Source: Belliella alkalica (lineage in GTDB: Bacteria > Bacteroidota > Bacteroidia > Cytophagales > Cyclobacteriaceae). Taken from it: a stretch of 64,000 nucleotides of DNA. A program made the position numbers and the translations under genes. A model generated the notes under the pieces. It had not been told where the DNA came from. It made no database searches and worked only from the letters and a program-made list of their open reading frames with translations. Below, piece by piece: positions 36,422 to 45,655 of this stretch (its first letter is position 1; each line of letters starts with the position of its first letter). The stretch spans positions 62,001 to 126,000 of the forward strand of contig NZ_JAKZGO010000001.1 of NCBI RefSeq assembly GCF_022549785.1, read 5' to 3'.

Positions 36422-37465
36422 TTAAGCAGTAGCTCCTCCGCAGCTAGATCCAGCTCCTGCCGTACAGCCAAAGCAATGTTGTTTCAAAATGATTTCTCTT
36501 TCAACCAAGGCTTTTTGACTCCATTCAGATATATGTTGGCTTGCAGGTGCATCTACTTTCAATTCTAGCATTTGATTGAAATCACAATCGTATAGGAATC
36601 CATCCCAACCTACCGAAATGGTATTTCTGCACATTACATTCGCTGCTGCTACAGGATTGTATGCTTCCAATAACTTCTCCATGTAGTTATCAAAATTCTC
36701 AGATCTTAGTAAATACTCCAAGAATCGACTAATTGGAAGGTTTGTAATGGTAAAAAGTGAATTGAATTCAATATCATAACCATTTTTCAAGCGTTTTTTA
36801 AATTCATTTTCCAAACCACTTTGCTCAGCAGGTAGAAAGGCACCAGAGGGATTATAAACCAAATTCAATTTCAATTCAGAGTCTTCTTTTCCGTAACCGA
36901 CATCATTGAGCATTTTTAATGCTTTGATAGATTTTTCAAATACCCCATCCCCTCTTTGGGAATCAGTTTTTGTTGCTGTGAAATAGGGTAAAGAAGAAAC
37001 AACTTCTAGTCTGTGTTTCTTATAAAAATCAGGCAAATCATGATACTTTGGATTAGCAAGAATGATCGTGAGGTTGCATCTAACTATGATATCGATACTT
37101 TCACTGATTTTCCTGATTTCTTCTATAAACCACCTAAAATCCGGATTCATCTCTGGAGCTCCCCCTGTTAAGTCTACAGTTTTGATAGTACCGTTTTTTA
37201 TCACATTCAGACACTGATTCATTGTTTCTTTTGTCATGATTTCTTTACGATCAGGACCAGCGTCTACATGGCAATGTTTGCAAACTTGATTGCACATTTT
37301 GCCCATGTTTATCTGTAAGATATCAATTTGGGTAGGTTTTAGGGGGAAAAGATCAGATTCAGCTAATTTATCTTCAAATTTTACACCCTTTACAGGTGCG
37401 TCTAAAACTTCTAATTCGTAAGCAATTTTTGAAAGTGGGTGTTGTTGTGCTTTGAGTGACTTCAT
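36422..37465 (-). CDS. arsS: arsenosugar biosynthesis radical SAM enzyme
   Basis: Radical SAM enzyme proposed to join a 5'-deoxyadenosyl group to dimethylarsenite. The 347-residue protein has the [4Fe-4S] motif C58xxxC62xxC65 (MCNQVCKHCHVDAG) and a second, C-terminal cysteine cluster (CRNTISVGW, CDFNQML, CFGCTAGAGSSCGG) for auxiliary iron-sulfur clusters. Both features define ArsS. It lies between the AhpD-like gene and the TIGR04282 glycosyltransferase in a tight operon. Confidence 0.94.
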   Translation of the reverse strand: MKSLKAQQHPLSKIAYELEVLDAPVKGVKFEDKLAESDLFPLKPTQIDILQINMGKMCNQVCKHCHVDAGPDRKEIMTKETMNQCLNVIKNGTIKTVDLTGGAPEMNPDFRWFIEEIRKISESIDIIVRCNLTIILANPKYHDLPDFYKKHRLEVVSSLPYFTATKTDSQRGDGVFEKSIKALKMLNDVGYGKEDSELKLNLVYNPSGAFLPAEQSGLENEFKKRLKNGYDIEFNSLFTITNLPISRFLEYLLRSENFDNYMEKLLEAYNPVAAANVMCRNTISVGWDGFLYDCDFNQMLELKVDAPASQHISEWSQKALVEREIILKQHCFGCTAGAGSSCGGATA

Positions 37466-37488
37466 TGGTTTAGTTTATGGTGTTAAGA

Positions 37489-37821
37489 TTACATGGAGAT
37501 CTCTTTTACCTTGTTCATCATTTGTGTGCTGTGTACTAAGGATGCACCGCCTCTAATGGCAGCAGCCACATGAACAGCTTCCATCATTTGTTCTTCATCG
37601 CATCCTTTTTCCATAGTATCTACAGTGTATGCATCTATACAATATGGACATTGGATCGCATGTGCTACGGCGAGCGCAATTAATGATTTTTCCCTAGCGG
37701 TCAAAGCACCTTCTTTGAATACTTCTCCGTAATATTCAAAAAATTTGTCAGCCATTGGCTTTTGGAACTCTCCAATTTTTCCAAAATTCTTTAAGTCGTC
37801 GGGATTGTAGTAAGTTTTCAT
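37489..37821 (-). CDS. arsenosugar-associated AhpD-like carboxymuconolactone decarboxylase-fold protein
   Basis: A 110-residue AhpD-fold protein with the redox motif C58-P-Y-C61 (HAIQCPYCIDAYT) and the conserved REKSLIALAVA helix. Members of this subgroup consistently sit beside arsenosugar genes and may act in thiol redox or peroxide handling; their function is unproven. It is the first gene of the operon, 23 bp before arsS. No arsR, arsB or arsC occurs in the window, so control of this operon is unclear. Confidence 0.88.
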   Translation of the reverse strand: MKTYYNPDDLKNFGKIGEFQKPMADKFFEYYGEVFKEGALTAREKSLIALAVAHAIQCPYCIDAYTVDTMEKGCDEEQMMEAVHVAAAIRGGASLVHSTQMMNKVKEISM

Positions 37822-38063
37822 TTTTTTTAAGTTTATTGATATACGTATTAATAGTTTGAGGCAGATTTATGTTCAAACTTAATTTCTGAAATTAAAGATA
37901 ATTCTTTAAAAAATTAGAACATTTCAAGATTCAATTGGCAGTTTACCAAATAGTATGTTTAATTTTCGTTAATGTGATTTTGATTTTCTCTTTTATTGAT
38001 CAAATTGGGTTTTAATTCATAAATTTCGGTTATTCATAAATTTTAATAATCCTAAAGATTAAT

Positions 38064-39143
38064 ATGCAGATTTACTCAATTATTACAGGATCTGGTAAAT
38101 ATATTCCTGATATCGTAGTTAAAAATGAGGAATTTTTCAATCACCACTTCATCAATGAAAATGGCGTAACGCTCTCAAAACCTGTCCCTGATGTTGTTAA
38201 CAAATTCCAAGAAATAACAGATATAAAAGAAAGAAGATATCTCAGTCCAGAATACAACACTTCAGATATGGCTTTCTTTGCTGCAGAAAAAGCAATAGAA
38301 TCTGCACGAATAGATCCTGAAACATTGGACTATATAATTGTAGCCCATAATTTTGGGGATATCCTACATAATAATATCAAATCGGATATGGTTCCTACTT
38401 TGGCATCAAGGGTAAAACACTTGCTGAAGATAGCTAACCCTAATTGTGTAGCTTATGATTTACCTTTTGGATGTCCTGGTTGGGTTCAAGGTGTCATTCA
38501 AGCTAATTATTATATCAAATCGGGTGATGCCAAAACAATATTGGTGATTGGCTCAGAAAACCTTTCTAGAATAGCAGATCCTCACGATGTCGATAGTATG
38601 ATCTATTCAGATGGTGCTGGAGCTGTAATCCTTCAAGCAAAAGAATCAAATTCTCCAGTTGGAGTATTGTGTCATAAGACTAGAACTGACACATTGAATG
38701 AAGCCCATTTCCTTAAAATGGATATTTCATACAATCCAGATTTTGGTAATGATTCCCTATTTATGAAAATGAATGGTAGAAAATTGTATGAATATGCATT
38801 GAATACTGTTCCCTCGTTGATTAAAGAAACTATCGAAAAGTCAGGTGTTCCATTGCTTGACATCAAAAAAGTACTTATTCATCAGGCCAATGCAAAAATG
38901 GATGAAGCAATCATTCAGAGAACTTTTAAATTGTTTGAAGTAGAACTTGCTGATTCTTCCCAAATTATGCCAATGACCATTTCTAAGTTGGGGAATAATT
39001 CAGTAGCAACTGTTCCTATTCTTTATGATAAAATAATGAAGGGTGAATTGGATGGGCATGAAATCAAGTCCGGTGATCATCTTGTTTTTGCTTCCGTTGG
39101 GGCGGGGATGAATGTTAATGCTTTTGTTTATTTGGTTCCTTAA
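38064..39143 (+). CDS. 3-oxoacyl-ACP synthase III family protein
   Basis: A 359-residue FabH/KAS III-like thiolase-fold enzyme. The Cys-His-Asn catalytic triad is visible: C137 (YDLPFGCPGWVQG), His in VLIHQANAKMDEA, Asn in LGNNSVATVPI. The N-terminal half ends with SDGAGAVIL. It is longer than housekeeping FabH (about 320). It stands alone, divergent from the arsenosugar operon (242 bp apart), so a role in a condensation step outside core fatty-acid synthesis is possible. Confidence 0.85.
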   Translation: MQIYSIITGSGKYIPDIVVKNEEFFNHHFINENGVTLSKPVPDVVNKFQEITDIKERRYLSPEYNTSDMAFFAAEKAIESARIDPETLDYIIVAHNFGDILHNNIKSDMVPTLASRVKHLLKIANPNCVAYDLPFGCPGWVQGVIQANYYIKSGDAKTILVIGSENLSRIADPHDVDSMIYSDGAGAVILQAKESNSPVGVLCHKTRTDTLNEAHFLKMDISYNPDFGNDSLFMKMNGRKLYEYALNTVPSLIKETIEKSGVPLLDIKKVLIHQANAKMDEAIIQRTFKLFEVELADSSQIMPMTISKLGNNSVATVPILYDKIMKGELDGHEIKSGDHLVFASVGAGMNVNAFVYLVP

Positions 39144-39409
39144 GAAAAAATACCAATTGGATTTTCTGAAAAATTTGAATTCAAATGTAATTTTCCAATT
39201 TGTTTACCATTTCTTTCAAGATTGCAACATTAAATGTTTAAAAAAGCCTTTTAATTATAATTCAAGAAGATTTCAGAGTTAAAACTACTTCGCCACTAAA
39301 AGTTGCTTGAACAACGGTTTTATTTAACCGATGAATGAAGTCTGTTTACGTTTCTTCACAAGATGGTTGATTACTTTATTAGTGACAAAAAAGCTGATTT
39401 TGACCTAAT

Positions 39410-40198
39410 TCATACAAAAATCTCCCCGACCAAATATGTAATTGCTTTTCCACCAATCTTTACTCTATCTCCTATAAGTTCGCAGGTCAATTTTCCCAAT
39501 CTTTTCGATAGTTGAACCGCATTCAATTGGTTTTTTTTTAGCTTACCTGCCCACAGAGGAGTTAAGCTTGTATGGGCTGAACCTGTAACGGGGTCTTCAT
39601 CCACTCCTACCCTCGGGCCGAACCATCGTGAAACAAAATCAACTTTTACTCCTGGCGCTGTAATGATGAAACCACGTGTATCTACTTTTGCCAATTCAAA
39701 CAAATCAAATTCCATTTCTAAGATGTGCTCTTCCTTCTCGTACACCAAAATATAATCACTTCCACCTTTCCACATTTCAATTGGTGCAATACTAAAACCA
39801 GCCGAAATCTTTTTTGAAACTTCTATTTGGTGAATTGTATCTTTTGGAAAATCTAAAGTCAAAAGCCCATCAGAACCTCTTTCAACTTCAAGAACTCCAG
39901 ATCTTGGTGAATAGAAACTTATCACATCATCTTCAAAACCTTCGTGGCTAAAAATCACATGTGCAGCTGCAAGTGTGGCATGCCCACAAAGATCTACTTC
40001 TACTGCAGGAGTAAACCATCGGATTAGGTATTTATCCTTTTCCTTAATGATATATGCAGTCTCAGAAAGATTATTCTCAGCAGCAATTTTTTGCATCAAA
40101 TCATCAGGTAGCCATCTCTCCACAGGAATTATAGCAGCAGGATTTCCTCCAAAAACATAATTGGCGAAAGCATCAACTTGGTAAATTTTTAATTTCAT
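39410..40198 (-). CDS. PhzF family isomerase/epimerase
   Basis: A 262-residue protein with the two-domain diaminopimelate-epimerase-like fold. Motifs are FANYVFGGNPAAIIP near the start, ENNLSETAYII with the conserved Glu, DLCGHATLAAAHVIF, and GEDPVTGSAHTSL-like VDEDPVTGSAHTSL. The family includes the phenazine enzyme PhzF, but most members are isomerases of unknown substrate; no other phenazine gene is nearby, so phenazine synthesis is not implied. Confidence 0.9.
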   Translation of the reverse strand: MKLKIYQVDAFANYVFGGNPAAIIPVERWLPDDLMQKIAAENNLSETAYIIKEKDKYLIRWFTPAVEVDLCGHATLAAAHVIFSHEGFEDDVISFYSPRSGVLEVERGSDGLLTLDFPKDTIHQIEVSKKISAGFSIAPIEMWKGGSDYILVYEKEEHILEMEFDLFELAKVDTRGFIITAPGVKVDFVSRWFGPRVGVDEDPVTGSAHTSLTPLWAGKLKKNQLNAVQLSKRLGKLTCELIGDRVKIGGKAITYLVGEIFV

Positions 40199-40220
40199 AA
40201 CATTCTAGATTTTCTATTAC

Positions 40221-40435
40221 TTATTCTATTAACCTAGCGTCAAGATCCATATTCTGATGAAGTATCCTAATCACTTTGATCAAATTTTTACTCGGAACAA
40301 TCTCATTGAAAATAAAGTGTGATTTTACACGAGTTCGTAAAATCGCCTTTCCATATATAGCCGAAATCTTTTCCAGATTTTGGATTTTCAGAGATAAATT
40401 CTATTTCCTCTAATAGCAAGTTATAATTTCGATTA
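40221..40435 (-). pseudogene. decayed RelE/ParE-family toxin
   Basis: A relic between phzF-like and BASS genes. In one minus-strand frame, upstream bases read LLLEEIEFISENPKSGKDFG. After a frameshift near 40330-40345 the next frame reads VKSHFIFNEIVPSKNLIKV and ends RILHQNMDLDARLIE before TAA. Together these match the second half of ParE-like toxins. The N-terminal half is missing, apparently replaced by the end of the transporter gene. No antitoxin gene is present. Confidence 0.7.
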
Positions 40436-41431
40436 TTAAGCAAGCTTTTTCATTTTCTCTCCTATCGCTTGTGCGATTGCAGAACCTACCATCAGCTGCA
40501 AAGCATGATAAATCATCAATGGCAACAATATCACCCCAAAAATAATGGGATCGGGAAACATCACTCGGCCCATCACAGCGCCTTGAACCAATGATTTTTT
40601 GCTTCCACAAAAAAGCACTGTAATTCTGTCTGGATCACTGAATTTCAATGCTTTTGAAATGAGATGCATCAGAACCATCATCCCCAAAAAGAAAAGAAGC
40701 ATCAAGAAACCAAGATAAACCAATTCACTCGCTGTCTTTCCTTCAAACATTCTTTCTTCAAACGATTCTGCAAATGCTGAGAAAACAATCAATAAAATAA
40801 TGAACTGATCGAAATTCTTCAAAGCTTTAGAATATTTCACAACATATACATTCAAATACTTATGAAGTAATAGCCCAAGTATCAATGGCAAGAGAACCTG
40901 AATTCCCAATTTGATAAATGTATCAAGTAATTCAAAATCAACAGGTGATTCGGGCAACATCAATTCCATCCAAACTGGAGTAATGAATATTCCTACAATA
41001 CTCGATATACTTGCATTGAAGATGGCTGCAGGCAAGTTTCCACCAGCCAAAGAGACCATCACTACAGATGAAGAAACTGTGGAAGGCAATGCTGCTAAAT
41101 AAAAAGTACCTAACCACAAATAGGAATTTTCTTCACCCCAAATGGCATATAAAATCAAAATCACCAATGGAAAAATCAAAAATGTGGTACTTTGAACTAC
41201 CAAATGAAGTTTCCAGTTCGAAAGTTCGGCTATTAGCTTTTTTGGATTTAGTTTGACTCCATAAAAAAAGAAAATCAATGTAATACCAATTCCTGTGATC
41301 ATATCCAGAGGAATAGGACTCGCATCGGTACCCCATTCAGGAAATGCTTTCGCTAAGAAAATCACACCTATTAATAAAAAAAAGAAAGTATTGAGGCCAA
41401 CCTTTTTCAAGGTGCTGAATATTTTTGACAT
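40436..41431 (-). CDS. bile acid:sodium symporter family protein
   Basis: A 331-residue inner-membrane transporter of the BASS superfamily with about nine to ten hydrophobic helices. The central LAALPSTVSSSVVMVSLAGGNLPAAIFNASISSIVGIF carries the conserved crossover-helix motif of sodium/anion transporters. SAFAESFEERMFEG separates helix blocks. Substrate in bacteria is usually not bile acids. It lies 15 bp after the start side of the TrmH-like gene in the same orientation, so it is probably transcribed with it. Confidence 0.87.
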   Translation of the reverse strand: MSKIFSTLKKVGLNTFFFLLIGVIFLAKAFPEWGTDASPIPLDMITGIGITLIFFFYGVKLNPKKLIAELSNWKLHLVVQSTTFLIFPLVILILYAIWGEENSYLWLGTFYLAALPSTVSSSVVMVSLAGGNLPAAIFNASISSIVGIFITPVWMELMLPESPVDFELLDTFIKLGIQVLLPLILGLLLHKYLNVYVVKYSKALKNFDQFIILLIVFSAFAESFEERMFEGKTASELVYLGFLMLLFFLGMMVLMHLISKALKFSDPDRITVLFCGSKKSLVQGAVMGRVMFPDPIIFGVILLPLMIYHALQLMVGSAIAQAIGEKMKKLA

Positions 41432-41446
41432 CTCTGAATTATGATT

Positions 41447-42187
41447 TTAGAATCTTTTGAAATTATCGCAAATAATGGCAGTAGCAATTGCCACATTAAG
41501 GGATTCTGCTAATCCAAATCTAGGAATAGTGATTTTATGGTTTACAAGTGAACCTATTCTTTCTGAAATTCCATTCGATTCATTTCCCATCAAAATCACT
41601 GCTGCAGTTGGTAATTTTGCTTTATAAATATTCTCACCTTCCAAAAAAGCTCCAAAAACAGGAAGTTTTGACTTTTCTAAAAATCCGTAAAGATCTGTGT
41701 ACAAAATATTTACTCTAGAAAAGCTTCCCATACTTGAATTCAATACTTTTGGATTGTAACAATCGGCAGATTCTTCTGAGCAAATGATATTCTTAATACC
41801 GTACCAGTCTGCAATCCGAATAATTGTACCCAAATTACCCGGATCCCTCACATCATCGAGTGCCAAAACCAAACTCTGTTCCAAATCACTTGGTATAGCA
41901 TTTTGCTTGATTTTCGCTACAGCCAAGGCACTGTCATTGGTCTGAAAAGATCCAGCTGATTCCAACACCTTTTGGGTTACCAAATATGCTTCTCCTTTGA
42001 ATCCTAAAACTAGTTGCGGATTTTCCTCTTCAAATTTTTCGGTATATAATAAATGGGTGACATGAAAATCTGAGTCCAATAACTCCGTTACATTTTTGCT
42101 ACCTTCCACAAAAAAAGCATTTTCTTGTTTACGGAATTTTTTCTGTTGCAAGGATTTAATAAACTTAAGCGTATTTTTGCTCAACAT
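41447..42187 (-). CDS. TrmH/SpoU family RNA methyltransferase
   Basis: A 246-residue SPOUT methyltransferase that 2'-O-methylates ribose in tRNA or rRNA. The three SpoU motifs are present: LALDDVRDPGNLGTIIRIADW, VILMGNESNGIS, and IPRFGLAESLNVAIATAI. An N-terminal substrate-binding domain (FIKSLQQKKFRKQENAFFVEG) precedes them, as in RlmB/TsnR-like enzymes. The long open frame starts upstream at 42259, but the ATG at 42185-42187 gives the canonical N-terminus. It lies only 17 bp from the divergent tamL start. Confidence 0.92.
   Translation of the reverse strand: MLSKNTLKFIKSLQQKKFRKQENAFFVEGSKNVTELLDSDFHVTHLLYTEKFEEENPQLVLGFKGEAYLVTQKVLESAGSFQTNDSALAVAKIKQNAIPSDLEQSLVLALDDVRDPGNLGTIIRIADWYGIKNIICSEESADCYNPKVLNSSMGSFSRVNILYTDLYGFLEKSKLPVFGAFLEGENIYKAKLPTAAVILMGNESNGISERIGSLVNHKITIPRFGLAESLNVAIATAIICDNFKRF
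42172..42179 (+). promoter_or_regulatory. putative -7 element of tamL inside trmH
   Basis: TATTTTTG, an exact TAnnTTTG match, 25 bp before the tamL GTG. It falls within the first codons of the divergent TrmH gene because only 17 bp separate the two starts. The upstream TTTG is weak. Confidence 0.45.
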
Positions 42188-42204
42188 TCGGTGATAATAA
42201 AATA

Positions 42205-44622
42205 GTGAATAAGGCCAAATATATAAACTTTCTGTTTCTACTTGTTTTGATTTCCTCATGTTCTTTGACTAAAGGGTTAAAAGAAAATGAATACGTTCTC
42301 TATAGAGTAAAATTAGAAGGTGTAGAGAAAAGCGATAAAAATGCACTTTCAGGTTTAGTAAGGCAAAATCCGAATACAAGAATTCCAGTTTTTAATACCT
42401 CGATTGGAGTAGCCATTTATAGATTTGGTGAATGGACTTTTGATAGTACAAAGCATATCAATAGACGAGAAAAATTACTGCAGGAAAGACAGGTTCTAAT
42501 AGATAGACAAAAAGCTGAAGAAGAACTTTCTAGAAGAGAGGTAAAGCGATATACAAAGATCAACAATCAATTGGCTTCTTTGGAGAAAAAGCTTGAATTC
42601 GGAAATTTCTTTATGAGAACGGGTAATCCTCTTGTGGTCTATGACAGTATTCAAACGGCAGATTCCCAAAGGCAAATGAATTTTTATTTGGCCAACAATG
42701 GTTTTTTTGATGCTTATGTAGAATTTGATGTTAAGAAAAGAGGAAAAAAAGCTGAGGTAACTTATCAAATCACAGAGAAAGAGCCATATATCATTGATTC
42801 TGTTTATTCCAGATCAGATGACGAAAACATTTACTTGTTGTTGGATAAAAACAAAAACCTCACAGAAATTAAATCTAAATCCCGTTATGAGCAATCTCAA
42901 ATTTCTAGAGAACGACAAAGGGTTGAGGATTTCTTGAAATCAAATGGTTATTATACATTTTCTAAATCTTATATAGAATACAATGTCTATAAGGACACAT
43001 TGGAAAAAACGGTAGTAGTCGAACAAATCATTAGGAAACCTGAGTATGATGATTTCCATAGAGTATATACCTTGGATTCCATTTTCTTTTCAATTGATGC
43101 ACCGTCCGATTTGGTTTTTGATGAGGAAAGTAAGGTGACATACAATGATATTAATTTTACGATATACAGAGATAGATATTCTGAAAAGATTATTTCTTCT
43201 AGGATTTTCTTGGAGAAGGGAGCATTGTACAATAAAACTGACGTACTGGAAACACAACGGCAGCTCGCAAACTTGGATCTATTTAGATTTGTAAATATTT
43301 CTTTTGATACTTTAGGGACTGTGCTAAGACCGAGGATATTTACACAACCAAACCAAAAATATCTAATCACCAATCAACTTGGAGCAAGTATTACAGAGCA
43401 AGTTCCTGGACCATTTTTAAGTCATTCTTTAAGAAATAGGAATCTGTTTAGGGGAGCTGAGATCTTTGAGTTCAACTTTCGTGCTGGCTTGGAAGGCGTG
43501 GTATCCGCAACTGGTGAAGGTGGGGTATTTAGGTCTCGAGAACTCAATACTTCTGCATCAATTATTTTCCCTCAATTTCTAGTCCCATTCAATAAATATT
43601 CTTTGGAAAGATTTGGTCGCTACAATCCTAGAACAAGGACTTTGATTGGGTACAATTATGTAGATCGACCAGAATACACTAGAGAGAGTGTTAACGGAAT
43701 TTTGGCTTACAATTGGAATACTAGAAACCTGAGACAGCAATTCTCTTTTAGTTTACTAGATGCTAATTTCATCAGATCAAATTTAAGTAATGATTTTAGG
43801 GAAATACTTGAAGGGCTTCAAAATCAAGGAAATAACCTGATCAATTCCTTTCTACCATCCTATGTAAGTAGTATTTCCGGTCAAGTGATTGTGAACTTTA
43901 ACCAATATGGAGCATTCCAAAAAAATAGGGCTTCTTTGTGGCGAATTTTTGTAGAAAGTGGTGGGACAACCTTGAATTTTGTCAACAGAGATTTTGTGGA
44001 AAATAGAAGCTTAGCCTATTTTCAGTTTCTGAAATTTCAATCTGATTTCAGAAGGTACATTCCGATTTCTGCAAAACAAACAATTGCATATAGATTAAAT
44101 TTAGGACTAGCTAAGCCCTACGGGATAAGCAATGGAATATTACCTTATGAAAAGTATTTTTTCGCTGGTGGAAGCACAGGGATTAGAGCTTGGCAACCTA
44201 GAAGGTTGGGGCCTGGATCATACACCCCTCCTACTAACGAAGATGGTTCTTTTGATTATAGGTTTGAGCAGCCTGGAGATATTCTTTTTGAAGGGATGTT
44301 TGAGTGGAGAAGTAAAATCTACGGGTATTTTGATGGAGCGTTTTTTGTTGACTTTGGAAATAGCTGGACTTTCCAAGACGATCCCACTCGCCCTGGTGCT
44401 GATTTTAAATTTGATAGATTTTATAAAGAATTGGCTGTTGGTACAGGCCTTGGATTGAGAATGGACTTTGACTTTCTTGTATTGAGATTAGATATGGGGG
44501 TCAAAGCAGTAGATCCTGCGCGTCCTGAAGGGCAAAGATTTATATTGGGCAATTTCTTCAACAGCTTTCTTGGAGAGCGCGGTCAGACAGTGTTCAATAT
44601 TGGTATTGGATATCCTTTCTAA
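42205..44622 (+). CDS. tamL: TamL: lipidated BamA/TamA-like outer-membrane assembly protein
   Basis: An 805-residue outer-membrane beta-barrel of the Omp85 superfamily. It starts with GTG; no ATG is in frame above it. The signal peptide ends in a lipobox with C19 (LVLISSCS), the lipoprotein form typical of Bacteroidota TamL. POTRA-like repeats occupy about 25-390, including a coiled Glu/Lys-rich stretch (100-140). The barrel follows (LLSHSLRNRNLFRGAE to the final strand ending IGIGYPF). TamL and TamB are thought to act in envelope assembly; tamB is not in this window. Its 3' end overlaps the next gene tail-to-tail by 4 bp. Confidence 0.9.
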   Translation: MNKAKYINFLFLLVLISSCSLTKGLKENEYVLYRVKLEGVEKSDKNALSGLVRQNPNTRIPVFNTSIGVAIYRFGEWTFDSTKHINRREKLLQERQVLIDRQKAEEELSRREVKRYTKINNQLASLEKKLEFGNFFMRTGNPLVVYDSIQTADSQRQMNFYLANNGFFDAYVEFDVKKRGKKAEVTYQITEKEPYIIDSVYSRSDDENIYLLLDKNKNLTEIKSKSRYEQSQISRERQRVEDFLKSNGYYTFSKSYIEYNVYKDTLEKTVVVEQIIRKPEYDDFHRVYTLDSIFFSIDAPSDLVFDEESKVTYNDINFTIYRDRYSEKIISSRIFLEKGALYNKTDVLETQRQLANLDLFRFVNISFDTLGTVLRPRIFTQPNQKYLITNQLGASITEQVPGPFLSHSLRNRNLFRGAEIFEFNFRAGLEGVVSATGEGGVFRSRELNTSASIIFPQFLVPFNKYSLERFGRYNPRTRTLIGYNYVDRPEYTRESVNGILAYNWNTRNLRQQFSFSLLDANFIRSNLSNDFREILEGLQNQGNNLINSFLPSYVSSISGQVIVNFNQYGAFQKNRASLWRIFVESGGTTLNFVNRDFVENRSLAYFQFLKFQSDFRRYIPISAKQTIAYRLNLGLAKPYGISNGILPYEKYFFAGGSTGIRAWQPRRLGPGSYTPPTNEDGSFDYRFEQPGDILFEGMFEWRSKIYGYFDGAFFVDFGNSWTFQDDPTRPGADFKFDRFYKELAVGTGLGLRMDFDFLVLRLDMGVKAVDPARPEGQRFILGNFFNSFLGERGQTVFNIGIGYPF

Positions 44623-45566
44623 TGGTTCTCTACTTTACCTACATGTACGAGTGCATCACCTGCATTTACTACAGGGTTGTTGTTCAATCCTACTACAAAT
44701 CCATTAGTGGTACACTTGACAGGAACTTTGGTTTTTCCATAAGGATCGGAGATTTTAGCCAAAATCTGTCCTTTTTTGACTGCATCGCCCAATTTTACAG
44801 TAGATGTGAAAATCCCAGAGATTTTTGCCCTCATCCATGAGCTTTCTGAAATCATAATTGTCTCTTTTGGCTTTACATCAGCATCTATCATACCAAGGTA
44901 AACCAATAGCCTTTTTGTTCCTGCTACAGCTTCTTCTACAGCATAGTCATCTAAGCGCATAGATTCACCTCCTTCATATACCATAATATGTTTACGCTTT
45001 TTATAAGCTTCCTTTCTAAATGACTTATCGATATGTGGAGAATTCAAAATAAAATGCGTTCCAAAAGCTTTTGCTAGTTCCAATACTTTCTTATCCCTAT
45101 AGTCAACCCTTACTTGAGGGAAATTAGACAGCATACGTCCACCTGTATGGAAATCAATTCCATAATCGATAATTGGAATAATGTCATTAGTCAAAATAAA
45201 AGCGATTTGGGAAGCCAAAGACCCTTTTTTACTTCCTGGAAAACTTCTGTTGAGATCTCTTCCATCAGGAAAGGTCCTTGAATTACTCAAAAACCCATAA
45301 ACATTCACCAAAGGAATAAAAATAATAGTGCCTTTGGTCGGTGCTATCAAATCTTCCTCTAGCATTCTTTTTACTGCCACTATGCCATTGATTTCATCTC
45401 CATGAACCCCTCCAGAAATCAAGACTACTGGTCCATCTTCCTTGGCTCTTTTGATGAAAATAGGCAAATCAATCAAAGTATGAGTAGGAAGTCTTGCGAT
45501 TGCTATTTCTATGTTCAAAGTCTGTCCTGGCCTTATCCTTACTCCATTGATTACCATTTCTTTCAT
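44619..45566 (-). CDS. succinylglutamate desuccinylase/aspartoacylase family protein
   Basis: A 315-residue zinc hydrolase of the AstE/AspA family (M14-like). The zinc motif is SGGVHGDEINGI with the third His in DFHTGGRML; NSRTFPDGRDLNRSFPG contacts the carboxylate. The C-terminal ~80 residues (IISSSWMRAK ... VKKGQILAKISDPYGK) form a biotinyl/lipoyl-like barrel seen in this Bacteroidota subgroup. Substrate is unknown. Convergent with tamL, overlapping by 4 bp. Confidence 0.88.
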   Translation of the reverse strand: MKEMVINGVRIRPGQTLNIEIAIARLPTHTLIDLPIFIKRAKEDGPVVLISGGVHGDEINGIVAVKRMLEEDLIAPTKGTIIFIPLVNVYGFLSNSRTFPDGRDLNRSFPGSKKGSLASQIAFILTNDIIPIIDYGIDFHTGGRMLSNFPQVRVDYRDKKVLELAKAFGTHFILNSPHIDKSFRKEAYKKRKHIMVYEGGESMRLDDYAVEEAVAGTKRLLVYLGMIDADVKPKETIMISESSWMRAKISGIFTSTVKLGDAVKKGQILAKISDPYGKTKVPVKCTTNGFVVGLNNNPVVNAGDALVHVGKVENH

Positions 45567-45655
45567 AAAAACTATCTATTTAGAATCGTGAATTATAATT
45601 TTGAATTTCCTATTTACTCAAAATCTTGCTTACTTCGCAAGTAGAATTTCAAAAC

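Noticed and set aside
39410-40198. phenazine biosynthesis
   Set aside because: PhzF-like proteins are widespread isomerases and no other phenazine gene is present.
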